Notes: generated by a model not told the origin, from the sequence alone. Positions 1-8,059 are shown, counted from the first letter of the stretch. The stretch is DNA of 51,191 nt from Clostridium sp. (GCF_017888565.1 NZ_JAGHFX010000001.1:1-51191), one strand, 5' to 3'. Program-made: numbers and translations.

Positions 1-31
1 ATTGACTGTCTACATAATGGGGGTAAGACCA
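1..31 (-). mobile_element. Terminal inverted repeat of an IS3-family (IS150-group-like) element, truncated by the window edge
   Basis: Read on the minus strand from base 31, the sequence begins TGGTCTTACCCCC and continues with GTAGACA. The IS end at 51069 begins TGGTCTGACCCC and also continues with GTAGACA. The TG start and the GTCTGACCCC-like body are typical of IS150-group ends. The element extends left out of the window and no transposase codons are visible here. The two tips differ at several bases, as left and right ends of one IS3 element usually do, so this is probably the left (IRL) type. Calling it IRL is inference. Confidence 0.7.
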
Positions 32-148
32 TTTCGTTAGCCCTTTATAAAAATAAGATATTAACTTTTTTAAGGCAATAAAGCTTACTTGAAATTGAAT
101 AAATTTTATATTAAATAGATTTCTGAGACTACACATTTAACTATCATT

Positions 149-877
149 CTAATTCATTTCTATATTATCAAATTTATTGTTTAAAATTAATATATCAACT
201 CTTCTATTTTTAGCTCTTCCTTCTTCTGTAGCATTATCTGCAACTGGTCTATATTCACCATAACCTACAGCTGATAATCTACTTGGAGATATTGATCCAT
301 AACTTATTAAAAATTCAACTACATTAGAAGCTCTAACAGATGAAAGTTGCCAATTTGAATGGTAATCAGAAGTAGTTATAGGTAAATTATCAGTATGTCC
401 TTCTATTCTTACATAATTATCAAATTTATTTAAAATATTTGATACTGAAATAAGTTTAGGTTTTAATTCCTCTTTTATATCCGCCTTTTCACTATCAAAA
501 AATAAACTATCAGTAAATCTTATAATAAGTCCTCTTTCTTCTATACTTGTAGTTACACTTCCTTCTAACTCTAAATCTTTTACTATATCATTTACTTGAG
601 TTTCTATACCTTGTAATTTTTCCTCTTCTGTTTGAACTAATGGTTTTAACTCTCTCGGCTCATCAGTTGAACTACCTGAATTTTCAGCACTTCCTAGAAC
701 TGAAGATCCATCAGTAAATACATCTCCCATAGAAGTAGCTAACTGCTTATATTTTGACTCATTCACACTAGAAGCAGAATACAATACAACAAAAAATATC
801 ATAAGTAAAGTTATAAGATCTGAATATGTAAGCAACCATCTTTCATGATTTTCTGGTTTTTCCACTCTTTTTTTCAT
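149..877 (-). CDS. motB: Flagellar motor stator protein MotB
   Basis: MotB is the peptidoglycan-anchored half of the proton-driven flagellar stator and pairs with MotA in the membrane. The 242-residue protein has a short basic N-terminus, one membrane helix at about residues 15-37 with the proton-channel aspartate D20 in the YSDLIT motif, a linker, and an OmpA-like peptidoglycan-binding domain at about residues 110-235 (IEGHTDNLPI, then RASNVVEFL and GYGEYRPV). Length is normal and the frame is open throughout. The ATG directly follows the motA stop codon (TAGATG) and has a GAGG ribosome site inside the motA tail. Its partner motA is broken, so this gene is probably no longer useful for motility even though it is intact. 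An IS end lies about 120 bp downstream. Confidence 0.93.
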   Translation of the reverse strand: MKKRVEKPENHERWLLTYSDLITLLMIFFVVLYSASSVNESKYKQLATSMGDVFTDGSSVLGSAENSGSSTDEPRELKPLVQTEEEKLQGIETQVNDIVKDLELEGSVTTSIEERGLIIRFTDSLFFDSEKADIKEELKPKLISVSNILNKFDNYVRIEGHTDNLPITTSDYHSNWQLSSVRASNVVEFLISYGSISPSRLSAVGYGEYRPVADNATEEGRAKNRRVDILILNNKFDNIEMN

Positions 878-1458
878 CTATTTACCCTCGCTTGATTCAA
901 GCTTTTTTATGTCCTCTTCAGTTAAAAACCCTTCTAATTTACTTATTATAAAGCTTGGACTAGCCCCATAACTGTTCCTATAATCCCCATTGTTGGCGCG
1001 TACCCACCTGCAGCTTCAAAAATAGAAATTCCTTGATGATGCCTTTCTGAAATTTGTTCTAATCTTGTTTCTAATTATCCTTTCATAATCTCTGGATCAA
1101 CTCCATCTACAATCATTTGCAGACCTTTTTTGATAAAAGTATCTGTTTCTGGATTGTTTAAATTTGCTTCTAAGCTCAACAATCCATTTTTTCTAGTTTT
1201 CACTGTAATTTCCTTAAAGAATTCTACATTTTCTATAAGGTTACTATTTCTCTTCTTAAATACTATGCTAAAAACCTTTGGAAAGCTTTTTAAAGTCTTT
1301 CCTGGAAAAGCAACACCAACTGCACCTATTGTTCCCCCAACAACTATTAATAGTGCTGTAAATTGATATAGAGCTCCTAACGCTCCTCCCTCTAAAAGAA
1401 ATCCTATTATAATACAAGCAAAAGAAAATATAATACTGATTATTATTGTTATGTCCAT
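878..1458 (-). pseudogene. motA: motA pseudogene (premature stop plus out-of-frame internal deletion)
   Basis: The first 127 codons encode a MotA N-terminus: two membrane helices (residues about 3-50, including GGTIGAVGVAF) and the start of the cytoplasmic domain, ending DPEIMKG and then TAA at 1075-1077. Beyond the stop the same frame continues as LETRLEQISERHHQGISIFEAAGGYAPTMGIIG-type MotA sequence (split here: ISIFEAAGGYAPTMG, then IIGTVMG), to about position 960. The sequence then jumps, in another frame, to the usual MotA C-terminus (SPSFIISKLEGFLTEED) and stops at 878-880. Roughly 65-70 codons that would hold helices 3 and 4 are missing. Two independent lesions argue for real decay rather than a sequencing error. 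The ribosome site of the N-terminal part is weak (GGATGG). Confidence 0.9.
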
Positions 1459-1566
1459 ATTTCGCCATCCATATAATTTATTTCTAAATTATATATTTTT
1501 TATATGTACATATCAATCTCACTATTTTGTTAATTATTATCTATATTAGTCGATTTTTTCTTTTTT

Positions 1567-1618
1567 AAAAAAACTATTGTGTAATAACTAACTTTATCGC
1601 TACAATACACAATAGTTT
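1567..1618 (-). terminator. Intrinsic terminator downstream of the DUF6398/TPR gene
   Basis: A perfect 13-bp inverted repeat, AAACTATTGTGTA at 1571-1583 and its complement at 1606-1618, starts 4 bases past the stop codon of the upstream minus-strand gene. On the minus strand it is followed by a run of Ts. Confidence 0.85.
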
Positions 1619-1622
1619 ATTT

Positions 1623-2843
1623 TTATAATCTATTTTTTAACTCTTTTACCCAGCTTCTTGCTCCATTTACTGAATCCCAAGCAGCATCTGCATTTTTCAT
1701 ATAATATACTGCATCTTCTTCTGTACCTAAACTTTTAAGCTCAGGCGGATTTGTAGGGATTCTTTTTTGCTTAGTTATATAATCTATAACAAATGGATTA
1801 GAAGCATTTGCAATTCTTAATGCTCTTTCTGCTTCCTCTAATTTTCCTACTTTATATAAATAAAGAGCTTTTGAAAATTTTGTAGATGGTAAATAATCAT
1901 TTTTATATTTATTTAATAAAGTTAAAACTTCACCATCTAAATTCTCTGTAATTAGCCATGAAAGTAATACTCCTCTTATTAATAACCTATCTTCTGGATC
2001 TAGATTTATTAAATCAGTAAATTCTTTTACAGCTTCTAATTTTTCATTTATACTCCATAATAAATTTCCAAGTCTATATTTAGCACTATAGTAGGGTCTT
2101 GTAATCTCTAAGTCTAAGAACTTTCCTATATATTTATCTATATTTTTTTCACCTATAACGTTTTTAGCAACTTCTACTGCTTTTAATACTAAGGTTTTTT
2201 GTTCATTTATGCTTAATGAATTGTCATAAGATAATATTATATAAGCTTCCGCACAATTTCCACTTATTTTTAATGCTTCTTTAGCTAATTTAGCCTTTTT
2301 CTTATAATTTTTTTGGTTCCATGCCTCATTAGCTATCTCATTAGCCTTTTTTAAATCTTCATCTTCTATAATCCCAAATTCTACTTTTGAAACGCAAACC
2401 TCATCTAATATTTCTTTCTTTTCTTCTTCTTCGCAATCTATCTTATTATCTACAGTTTTTAAATTATCAATAGCGTTACTTTCATTGCAAGTTATTAACC
2501 ATTTATCATCTTCTAAATCTATTAACGTCCTCACTTCTTTTGATTTTGAAAGACCTGTGCTACTACTTACATCAAATAATTTATATAAATCTCCAGCCTT
2601 AATAGTTATACCTATCTTATTTGTAAATAACCCATTTTTTAATCCCAAAGCATGTACAATTCCACATGCCCATGAATTTGGTTTTCCTTTATTTAAATTA
2701 ACTTCTTTTAATTCAGATATTTCTTTACATAAGCTCTCTGCAAGAAACAAATATTCTTCATTTAAGTTCTTTTTACAAACCTCTTTAATAAAACCCATTA
2801 CCTCTAAATATCTTTCATTACTTACTTCAGATGTTTTTTGCAT
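1623..2843 (-). CDS. DUF6398 and tetratricopeptide-repeat protein
   Basis: The 406-residue soluble protein has two parts. Residues about 10-115 match the DUF6398 pattern as I know it: an ESLCKEISEL helix, the WACGIVHALG motif, then a helix-turn-helix-like stretch (AGDLYKLFDVSSSTGLSKSKEVR) reminiscent of a small DNA-binding fold, given here only as resemblance. A charged linker (about 120-165) leads to a TPR-like helical array at about residues 170-350 (KKANEIANEAWNQKNYKKKAK, AVKEFTDLINLDPED, SKALYLYKVGKLEEAERAL). There is no signal peptide or membrane helix. It stands alone between its terminator and an upstream intergenic region. A GGAG site lies 11 bases before the ATG. Function is unknown; protein-protein interaction via TPRs is the only reasonable inference. 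Confidence 0.75.
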   Translation of the reverse strand: MQKTSEVSNERYLEVMGFIKEVCKKNLNEEYLFLAESLCKEISELKEVNLNKGKPNSWACGIVHALGLKNGLFTNKIGITIKAGDLYKLFDVSSSTGLSKSKEVRTLIDLEDDKWLITCNESNAIDNLKTVDNKIDCEEEEKKEILDEVCVSKVEFGIIEDEDLKKANEIANEAWNQKNYKKKAKLAKEALKISGNCAEAYIILSYDNSLSINEQKTLVLKAVEVAKNVIGEKNIDKYIGKFLDLEITRPYYSAKYRLGNLLWSINEKLEAVKEFTDLINLDPEDRLLIRGVLLSWLITENLDGEVLTLLNKYKNDYLPSTKFSKALYLYKVGKLEEAERALRIANASNPFVIDYITKQKRIPTNPPELKSLGTEEDAVYYMKNADAAWDSVNGARSWVKELKNRL

Positions 2844-3017
2844 TACTTATTTTCTCCTTTTTCTATTATGTTATTTAGAATATTATAAAACTTACTGTAC
2901 TTAAATAATATATTCCAATTGACGATTTAAGCCGATGTTTTATATTATATGATATTTAATTACTTTTTTCAAATATTAGCATATTTTCCAAAGTTAAATA
3001 AGTAAATTTATGTAAAT

Positions 3018-3046
3018 TTGTAATAACCTTTCAATTATGATATAAT
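3018..3046 (+). promoter_or_regulatory. Sigma-A-type promoter for the GerMN lipoprotein gene
   Basis: TTGTAA at 3018-3023 and a perfect TATAAT at 3041-3046 are separated by 17 bases. This implies a leader of about 130 bases before the ATG at 3187. The 2844-3186 interval holds this promoter, a small CACTT/AAGTG hairpin in the leader, and no other gene. Confidence 0.7.
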
Positions 3047-3186
3047 ATTATTTAGTAAATTGTTATATAATATATATGCTTTCAATTTTGCTATTTCACT
3101 TAAATAAGTGTATTAACTACTTAATATCCTAATAATTTTAATTATGTAAATTGCAATTGAAACATGTATTTTAAGGAGGTTAATAA

Positions 3187-3822
3187 ATGAAAAAAAGGAT
3201 TTTAGCAATATTAATATCATTATCTATACCTTTTTCAATAATTTCTTGTGGAGCTGAAGCAAATAATAACAAAAATAATACAGAATCTAATATTACTAAT
3301 AATGAAAGCACTCTAACTGATGAAGAAGATAGTAATAAAGATAGTACCACAAACGATAAAACCGATAGTAATAGCTCTAATTCTAATGAAACAATAACTG
3401 ATGATGCAAAGATTTATTATTACGATGTCGTTAGTGACAAAATAGTTTACATAAATAAAACTATTGAAATTAAAGATAAGGCTGTAGCAACTGCTTTAGT
3501 TAATGAATTAAAGAAAGCTCCAAGCGAAGAAATTGCCTCTGCTTTAAAAAGTGATATTTCTTTAAACTCAGCTAAAGTTGATAATGAAAATGATACTATA
3601 AAACTAGATTTTTCATCTAATTTTGTCGAAGCTCAAAACTTAGGCTCCGGTCCTGAGTCTAGTACTTTAACTGCTATTTGTAATACGTTTGGTGATTATT
3701 TTGATGTAACTAATGTTATTATAACTTTAGATGGAAAACCTTATAATTCTGGACACATTTCAATGAAAGATGGAGACACATTTAAAGTTAACTTAAATAA
3801 TACATTTGAATTAACTAAATAA
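3187..3822 (+). CDS. GerMN-domain lipoprotein
   Basis: This is a secreted lipoprotein of 211 residues. A basic, hydrophobic signal peptide ends in a lipobox-like IISC with the lipidated cysteine at residue 21. Residues about 25-70 are a low-complexity Asn/Ser/Asp/Thr linker. Residues about 75-205 form a GerMN domain (IYYYDVVSDKIVYI, LVNELKKAP, a KLDFSSNFVEAQNLGSG-type core, and FDVTNVIITLDG). GerMN is found in GerM of Bacillus, which takes part in sporulation and germination, and in many clostridial lipoproteins of unknown role. A strong AAGGAGG site precedes the ATG. It is monocistronic on plus, ending at a terminator shared with the convergent minus-strand gene. Whether it acts in spores or in general envelope physiology cannot be told from sequence. 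Confidence 0.85.
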   Translation: MKKRILAILISLSIPFSIISCGAEANNNKNNTESNITNNESTLTDEEDSNKDSTTNDKTDSNSSNSNETITDDAKIYYYDVVSDKIVYINKTIEIKDKAVATALVNELKKAPSEEIASALKSDISLNSAKVDNENDTIKLDFSSNFVEAQNLGSGPESSTLTAICNTFGDYFDVTNVIITLDGKPYNSGHISMKDGDTFKVNLNNTFELTK

Positions 3823-3881
3823 AGCTATAATCAATAATAATTTAAAATAAACTTCTTGTTATATTTTTGATTATAATTATG

Positions 3882-3915
3882 CCCTATAGAGTAATTAAAC
3901 TAATTCTCTATAGGG
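3882..3915. terminator. Shared bidirectional terminator between convergent genes
   Basis: A 10-bp inverted repeat, CCCTATAGAG (3882-3891) and CTCTATAGGG (3906-3915), lies between the stops of the plus-strand lipoprotein gene and the minus-strand gene at 3926. T-tracts are modest on both sides (ATTTTCT on plus), so efficiency is uncertain. Confidence 0.7.
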
Positions 3916-3925
3916 ATTTTCTATT

Positions 3926-5209
3926 CTACTTATATTCAATTCCTCTTGTATAAAACAAATCATCAGAAATTGCTGCTATGCCTCTAATTTTGCTACCTTT
4001 CTTTAATCTTTCTTCTTTAACTGGGTCTAAAGGATATGCATTTCCATTAAATTTTAATATCCTAAAATCTTCTTTATCACTATTTAACATCTTTACTACT
4101 AAGTCCCTATACCCGTTTGTTTTGCTTTCAGATATTATAATTGGATTTGTGATATTACTTATTTTTGATAAAATTTTATATTCATTATTTTTTTCCTCTA
4201 ATATGGCTAAAGTGGCACCTCTTTCAGTACAAAATCTAGGTCCTTCTAAATAAACTAATACTTGATAACTATCATCATCTTTTAATTTAACTTTATTATA
4301 TAAGTAATTAACTTTATCTTCATCAGGATTTAATAAAAATTCTTTTTCAATTATCCTTTCTATAGCTTCATCCTTAGCTAATTCAGATTCTATGAATTCA
4401 ACCTTTGAAAAATCTAAGTAATCTTTACTTAACTTATTTTCTCCCCTAACTAACATATTTGGTGTCTTTTCACCTAATAGGCCTACAAAAGAATCTACTT
4501 TACTAAAATCAATACCTTCAAAGCTTAAAATATTACTCATTACGCCTAAAATATCTTTCTCATTTTTCCCTGTTATCTTTTGTATAACTAAAAGATCTAA
4601 TATATCACTTCTTCTTAAATCTATTGGACTTAATCCAGATACATATAGAACCTTCCCTAGTATTCTTTTCTTTAAAATTCCATTATTATTATATAGGCTA
4701 TTTAAATACTCCTTATCTTTTCCACTTATATCTATGGAATAGGTCATTCCCCTATTTATATCTACAACATCCACCATATATTTATCTTGATATATAACTT
4801 GATATGAATCAAGTTGATTATAATGATTTGTATCGAAAATCTTTATAGCTTTATCTCCATCTAAATAATACATATTAGCCGTTATATATCCATTACTCCC
4901 CACATCCTCTATTGTAAATAATATTTCATTATCTCTTGTAACTTTAAAATTCTGTAATACTATTCTAGGATTATATCCTTCTATACCACTTAAATCTATA
5001 GATATAGTTTTTCCATTTTCACCATCAGAAATTATAATTTGCATATTATAATAAATTTTATTTTTTCCAGTTCCTCTCTTATTACCAACTAAGTAAATAA
5101 TATCTGGATCACTACTCCCTTTTACATCACTGATTCTAGTCATAATAACTTCTCTTTGTTTTTCTACATTTACTTCATTTCTCATTAAGTTTTTTACATA
5201 CCTAGCCAT
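3926..5209 (-). CDS. Hypothetical protein with VCBS/FG-GAP-like N-terminal region
   Basis: The 427-residue protein has no signal peptide or membrane helix. Residues about 22-170 resemble the VCBS/FG-GAP-like modules of clostridial unknowns (TRISDVKGSSDPDIIYLVGNK, then strand-rich repeats such as NFKVTRDNEILFTIEDVGSNGY). However, the Ca-binding DxDxDG core is degenerate (KGSSDPD). A helical middle (about 195-290) leads to a second beta-rich domain at about 300-420 with VYLEGPRFCTERGATLAILEE and SESKTNGYRDLVVKML, which again looks like half of a repeat-type module. A GAGG site sits 8 bases before the ATG, and Met23 is a possible alternative start. It is single-gene and convergent with the GerMN lipoprotein. 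No function can be assigned. The VCBS label is by pattern only. Confidence 0.6.
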   Translation of the reverse strand: MARYVKNLMRNEVNVEKQREVIMTRISDVKGSSDPDIIYLVGNKRGTGKNKIYYNMQIIISDGENGKTISIDLSGIEGYNPRIVLQNFKVTRDNEILFTIEDVGSNGYITANMYYLDGDKAIKIFDTNHYNQLDSYQVIYQDKYMVDVVDINRGMTYSIDISGKDKEYLNSLYNNNGILKKRILGKVLYVSGLSPIDLRRSDILDLLVIQKITGKNEKDILGVMSNILSFEGIDFSKVDSFVGLLGEKTPNMLVRGENKLSKDYLDFSKVEFIESELAKDEAIERIIEKEFLLNPDEDKVNYLYNKVKLKDDDSYQVLVYLEGPRFCTERGATLAILEEKNNEYKILSKISNITNPIIISESKTNGYRDLVVKMLNSDKEDFRILKFNGNAYPLDPVKEERLKKGSKIRGIAAISDDLFYTRGIEYK

Positions 5210-5356
5210 AAAAACCTCTTATATAATATTATTACATTATATAATATTATATTATCGTAATTTGTGTTATTTAAATTATAATATTACCTATAATGTAGAA
5301 TCTAAGATGTTTATTTTTGAAAATCAAATTTTAGTTGTTAAATGATATCAAATTAG

Positions 5357-5386
5357 CAAAAAAATAAGATAGGATAATCCTATCTT
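5357..5386 (-). terminator. Intrinsic terminator downstream of the small Cys-rich gene
   Basis: AAGATAGGAT (5366-5375) and ATCCTATCTT (5377-5386) form a near-perfect palindrome. On the minus strand it is followed by TATTTTTTT. It lies about 70 bases after the stop of the 55-codon gene. Confidence 0.75.
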
Positions 5387-5458
5387 TATAATATAAATTT
5401 AAAACATATTTTTATAATTAAATACCTTGCAACTAATTATTAGATAATTTCTTTATAA

Positions 5459-5626
5459 TTAAAATTTTCCTTCTCCATCGCAAACAGGGCATATAAAATT
5501 TCCATCGCCATTACAAGTTATACATCGAGAATTAGGTAATTCTTCTGTTCCACAATCACATTTTATTCTTCCTGTTCCACTACAACTTATACATTCACTC
5601 ATATATTCTTCTTTATTAATATTCAT
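5459..5626 (-). CDS. Small DnaJ-type zinc-finger protein (55 aa)
   Basis: A short open frame with an excellent ribosome site (AAAGGAGG, 7 bases before ATG) and its own downstream terminator. The 55-residue product contains CISCSGTG (C12, C15), CDCG (C23, C25), CITCNGDG (C35, C38) and CPVCDGEG (C46, C49). Three of these are CxxCxGxG motifs as in the cysteine-rich zinc-binding region of DnaJ, with one shortened to CxC. Eight cysteines would bind two zinc ions. No J domain, membrane segment or secretion signal is present. By family pattern it may bind unfolded protein or RNA or act as a small redox or zinc protein; this is inference. It fills the otherwise empty 5210-5754 interval. Confidence 0.85.
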   Translation of the reverse strand: MNINKEEYMSECISCSGTGRIKCDCGTEELPNSRCITCNGDGNFICPVCDGEGKF

Positions 5627-5715
5627 TTATATTCCTCCTTTGCTAGTTCTATCTATTAATTATTGTCTTTTAAAATATTTTTATTCAAAATTTTCTAAAT
5701 ATTCAAAACAAATAT

Positions 5716-5741
5716 AAAAGTCATAATACATTATGACTTTT
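5716..5741 (-). terminator. purB terminator
   Basis: A perfect 12-bp inverted repeat, AAAAGTCATAAT (5716-5727) and ATTATGACTTTT (5730-5741), starts 13 bases after the purB stop. On the minus strand the stem is followed by a T-rich stretch. Confidence 0.8.
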
Positions 5742-5754
5742 AAAAATAATTATT

Positions 5755-7185
5755 CTAAACAGTAATTTCACTCTTTATTTCTAATGCATCTTTATTTAAT
5801 TCTATGATTGGATTTATATAATTTTCTATAAATTCTACAACTTGACTTGGAGCTCTTCCTACAAACTTAGCTGGATTAATTATATTTCTTATTTCTTCTT
5901 CACTTAACATAAAACTATCATCTTTTATAATTCTCTCAATTAAATCATTATCTAATCCTTCACCCTTTACTCTTTGTGCCGCTGCCATTGAATGAACTCT
6001 AATTTTTTCATGAAGTTCTTGTCTATCTCCACCTCTTTTAACTGATTCCATCATAATATTTTCTGTGGCCATAAAAGGTAACTCATTATTTACATGTGCA
6101 GTTATTACTTTTTCATATACAACCATATTTTCTGCAATATTTATATATAAATTTAAAACTCCATCTAAAGCTAAGAAAGCTTCTGGCACTGCAATTCTTT
6201 TATTTGCTGAATCATCTAAAGTTCTTTCAAACCATTGAGTCGCAGCTGTTATTGCTGGATTTAAGGAATTCACTATAACATATCTGGCTAATGAACCCAT
6301 TCTCTCACTTCTCATAGGATTTCTCTTATACGCCATAGCAGATGATCCTATTTGATTCTTCTCAAATGGCTCTTCAATTTCTTTCATACTTTGTAATAGT
6401 CTTAAGTCATTACTAAATTTATACGCACTTTGAGCAACTTCTGACAATTTATTTAAAACTATAGAGTCTAATTTTCTAGGATATGTTTGGCCTGTAACAC
6501 CATAACTTTTTTCAAATCCCATTTTTTTTGCTACTATATTATCTAATTCCTTAACTTTTTCTTCATCATTATTAAATAAAGTCATAAAGCTTGCTTGAGT
6601 ACCAGTAGTTCCTTTGACTCCTCTTAGTTTTAACGTTGATAATAAAAAGTCTATATTTTCTATATCTAATACTAAATCTTGCATCCAAAGAGTTGCTCTT
6701 TTACCTACAGTAGTTAATTGTGCAGGCTGAAAATGTGTGAATCCAAGAGTCGGCATATCCTTATATTTTATTGCAAAATTTGATAAATGATTTAATACTG
6801 TTACTATCTTCTTTTTAATTAATAATAAAGCATCCCTCATAATAATTATATCTGTATTATCACCTACATAACAACTTGTCGCTCCTAAGTGAATAATTCC
6901 TTTTGCACTAGGACATTGTAATCCATATGCATATACATGGCTCATAACATCATGTCTAACTTCTTTTTCTCTTTTTATTGCTTCATCATAATTTATATTA
7001 TATATATTCGATTTTAGTTCATTTATTTGCTCTTCAGTTATATTTAAACCTAGTTCTTTTTCTCCTTCTGCTAGTGCAATCCATAACTTTCTCCATGTTG
7101 AAAATTTCATATCATCTGAAAATATGAAACTCATTTCCTTTGACGCATATCTTGAGTTTAATGGTGAATTATACAAATCTCTCAT
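5755..7185 (-). CDS. purB: Adenylosuccinate lyase
   Basis: PurB catalyses two steps of purine synthesis: SAICAR to AICAR plus fumarate, and adenylosuccinate to AMP plus fumarate. The 476-residue protein belongs to the fumarase/aspartase superfamily. It shows the conserved blocks HLGATSCYVGDN (about residue 98), TLGFTHFQPAQLTTVGKR (about 145) and the flexible signature loop GSSAMAYKRNPMRSE (about 280), which carries the catalytic serine pair. Length fits the clostridial form. It stands away from other pur genes here, as a single transcription unit with its own promoter and terminator. A GGAGG site lies 11 bases before the ATG. Confidence 0.96.
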   Translation of the reverse strand: MRDLYNSPLNSRYASKEMSFIFSDDMKFSTWRKLWIALAEGEKELGLNITEEQINELKSNIYNINYDEAIKREKEVRHDVMSHVYAYGLQCPSAKGIIHLGATSCYVGDNTDIIIMRDALLLIKKKIVTVLNHLSNFAIKYKDMPTLGFTHFQPAQLTTVGKRATLWMQDLVLDIENIDFLLSTLKLRGVKGTTGTQASFMTLFNNDEEKVKELDNIVAKKMGFEKSYGVTGQTYPRKLDSIVLNKLSEVAQSAYKFSNDLRLLQSMKEIEEPFEKNQIGSSAMAYKRNPMRSERMGSLARYVIVNSLNPAITAATQWFERTLDDSANKRIAVPEAFLALDGVLNLYINIAENMVVYEKVITAHVNNELPFMATENIMMESVKRGGDRQELHEKIRVHSMAAAQRVKGEGLDNDLIERIIKDDSFMLSEEEIRNIINPAKFVGRAPSQVVEFIENYINPIIELNKDALEIKSEITV

Positions 7186-7234
7186 CCTTAGATAACCTCC
7201 GAATAAATTTTTATTTTTCCATTTAATAATTCGT

Positions 7235-7263
7235 ATTATAACATAACATAATTATTTTTTCAG
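7235..7263 (-). promoter_or_regulatory. Promoter for purB
   Basis: On the minus strand, CTGAAA (7258-7263) and TATAAT (7235-7240) are separated by 17 bases, with an extended TGn before the -10. The leader to the ATG is about 45 bases. I see no PurR-box or purine-riboswitch structure in it. Confidence 0.6.
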
Positions 7264-7344
7264 TATTTTTAAAATAATTTTCAGTTATATTTTTATTATT
7301 TTTTAATATATATATACTGTATTAATTCATAAGGAGGAAAAAAT

Positions 7345-7563
7345 ATGTGTAAAATAAATCTAATTGACAAAATATCTTTTATATTAGTATTAGTTGGTGC
7401 AATAAATTGGGGATTTATAGGTTTATTAAGTATAAACTTAGTTACTTTCTTAGTTGGTGGATCGGTTTTATTACAAAGAATAGTATATATTGCAGTATTT
7501 GCCGGAGCTATCGACTTGGTTTCTTTAATATTTAAGTGCAGATCTTTAAAATTATTCAGTTAA
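7345..7563 (+). CDS. DUF378 family small membrane protein
   Basis: The 72-residue protein has two hydrophobic helices at about residues 8-30 and 40-63. The first contains the hallmark VGAINWGFIGL of DUF378 (B. subtilis YuzA-type) proteins; the second contains VYIAVFAGAIDLVSL. It ends in a short basic tail. Function of the family is unknown. An AAGGAGGA site lies 6 bases before the ATG. The gene is monocistronic and diverges from purB. A long inverted repeat follows it (7597-7611 with 7659-7673, including G-U pairs), which may end its transcript. Confidence 0.85.
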   Translation: MCKINLIDKISFILVLVGAINWGFIGLLSINLVTFLVGGSVLLQRIVYIAVFAGAIDLVSLIFKCRSLKLFS

Positions 7564-7770
7564 CTACATACTATTATAACTATTAATTATATAAAAAAGT
7601 GGATATATATAAGATTACTATACTACAACTTATCTTAAGATTAACTTAAACTTATATATGTCCATTTGAAAACTAAAGAAAGAAAATAATCGAATTAATA
7701 TTTTTTGAATATAAATGTATCAAATACTTTATATAAACACCTTTCAAAGCTTTAAACTTTCCTATACATA

Positions 7771-7797
7771 AAAAAAGTGCCTATTGGCACTTTTTTT
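7771..7797. terminator. ptsH terminator
   Basis: AAAAAAGTGCC, a TATT loop, and GGCACTTTTTTT form a compact hairpin with T-runs in both directions. It lies immediately after the ptsH stop on the minus strand. Confidence 0.92.
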
Positions 7798-7798
7798 A

Positions 7799-8059
7799 TT
7801 AGTCTTCTAAACTAGCTATTAAGTTAGAAATTTCTTCTACTGCTAAAGCTTCGTCATCTCCACTTGCTAAAACAGTAATAGTAGCTCCTTTAGTTACTCC
7901 TAAAGAAAGAACTCCTATTAAACTCTTAACGTTTGCTTTCTTTCCGTTAAATTCTATGCTTACATCTGATTTGAAAGATGAAGCTTTCTTTACTAATAAA
8001 GTTGCTGGTCTAGCATGTAAACCAGTTCCGTTGTTTACTACAACCTCTTTAGATATCAT
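7799..8059 (-). CDS. ptsH: Phosphocarrier protein HPr
   Basis: HPr carries phosphate from enzyme I to the sugar-specific IIA components of the phosphotransferase system. Starting at the ATG at 8057-8059, the 86-residue protein places the active-site histidine at H15 (GTGLHARPA) and the regulatory serine at S46 (NVKSLIGV). S46 is the site that HPr kinase phosphorylates for catabolite control in Gram-positives. An upstream in-frame GTG lies inside the ribosome site AGAGGTG and is not the start. The gene is alone: ptsI is not adjacent. A 9-bp hairpin (TAGTTA/TAACTA core, 8088-8111) occupies the 5' leader near the expected transcript start. Confidence 0.96.
   Translation of the reverse strand: MISKEVVVNNGTGLHARPATLLVKKASSFKSDVSIEFNGKKANVKSLIGVLSLGVTKGATITVLASGDDEALAVEEISNLIASLED

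Noticed and set aside
1268..1468. 66-codon open frame overlapping the motA start
   Set aside because: It is the shifted frame of the motA N-terminus and gives no sensible protein; the motA frame shows clear membrane helices.
3926..7185. The 0.1-7.6 kb region as a genomic island
   Set aside because: Genes are mixed in strand and have individual promoters; there are no integrase, att sites or visible change in base composition, and purB is core. Only the IS tip at the edge is mobile.
7597..7673. Long inverted repeat after the DUF378 gene as a small RNA gene
   Set aside because: The arms pair well, but there is no promoter or T-run to support a separate RNA; more likely a transcript-end structure.
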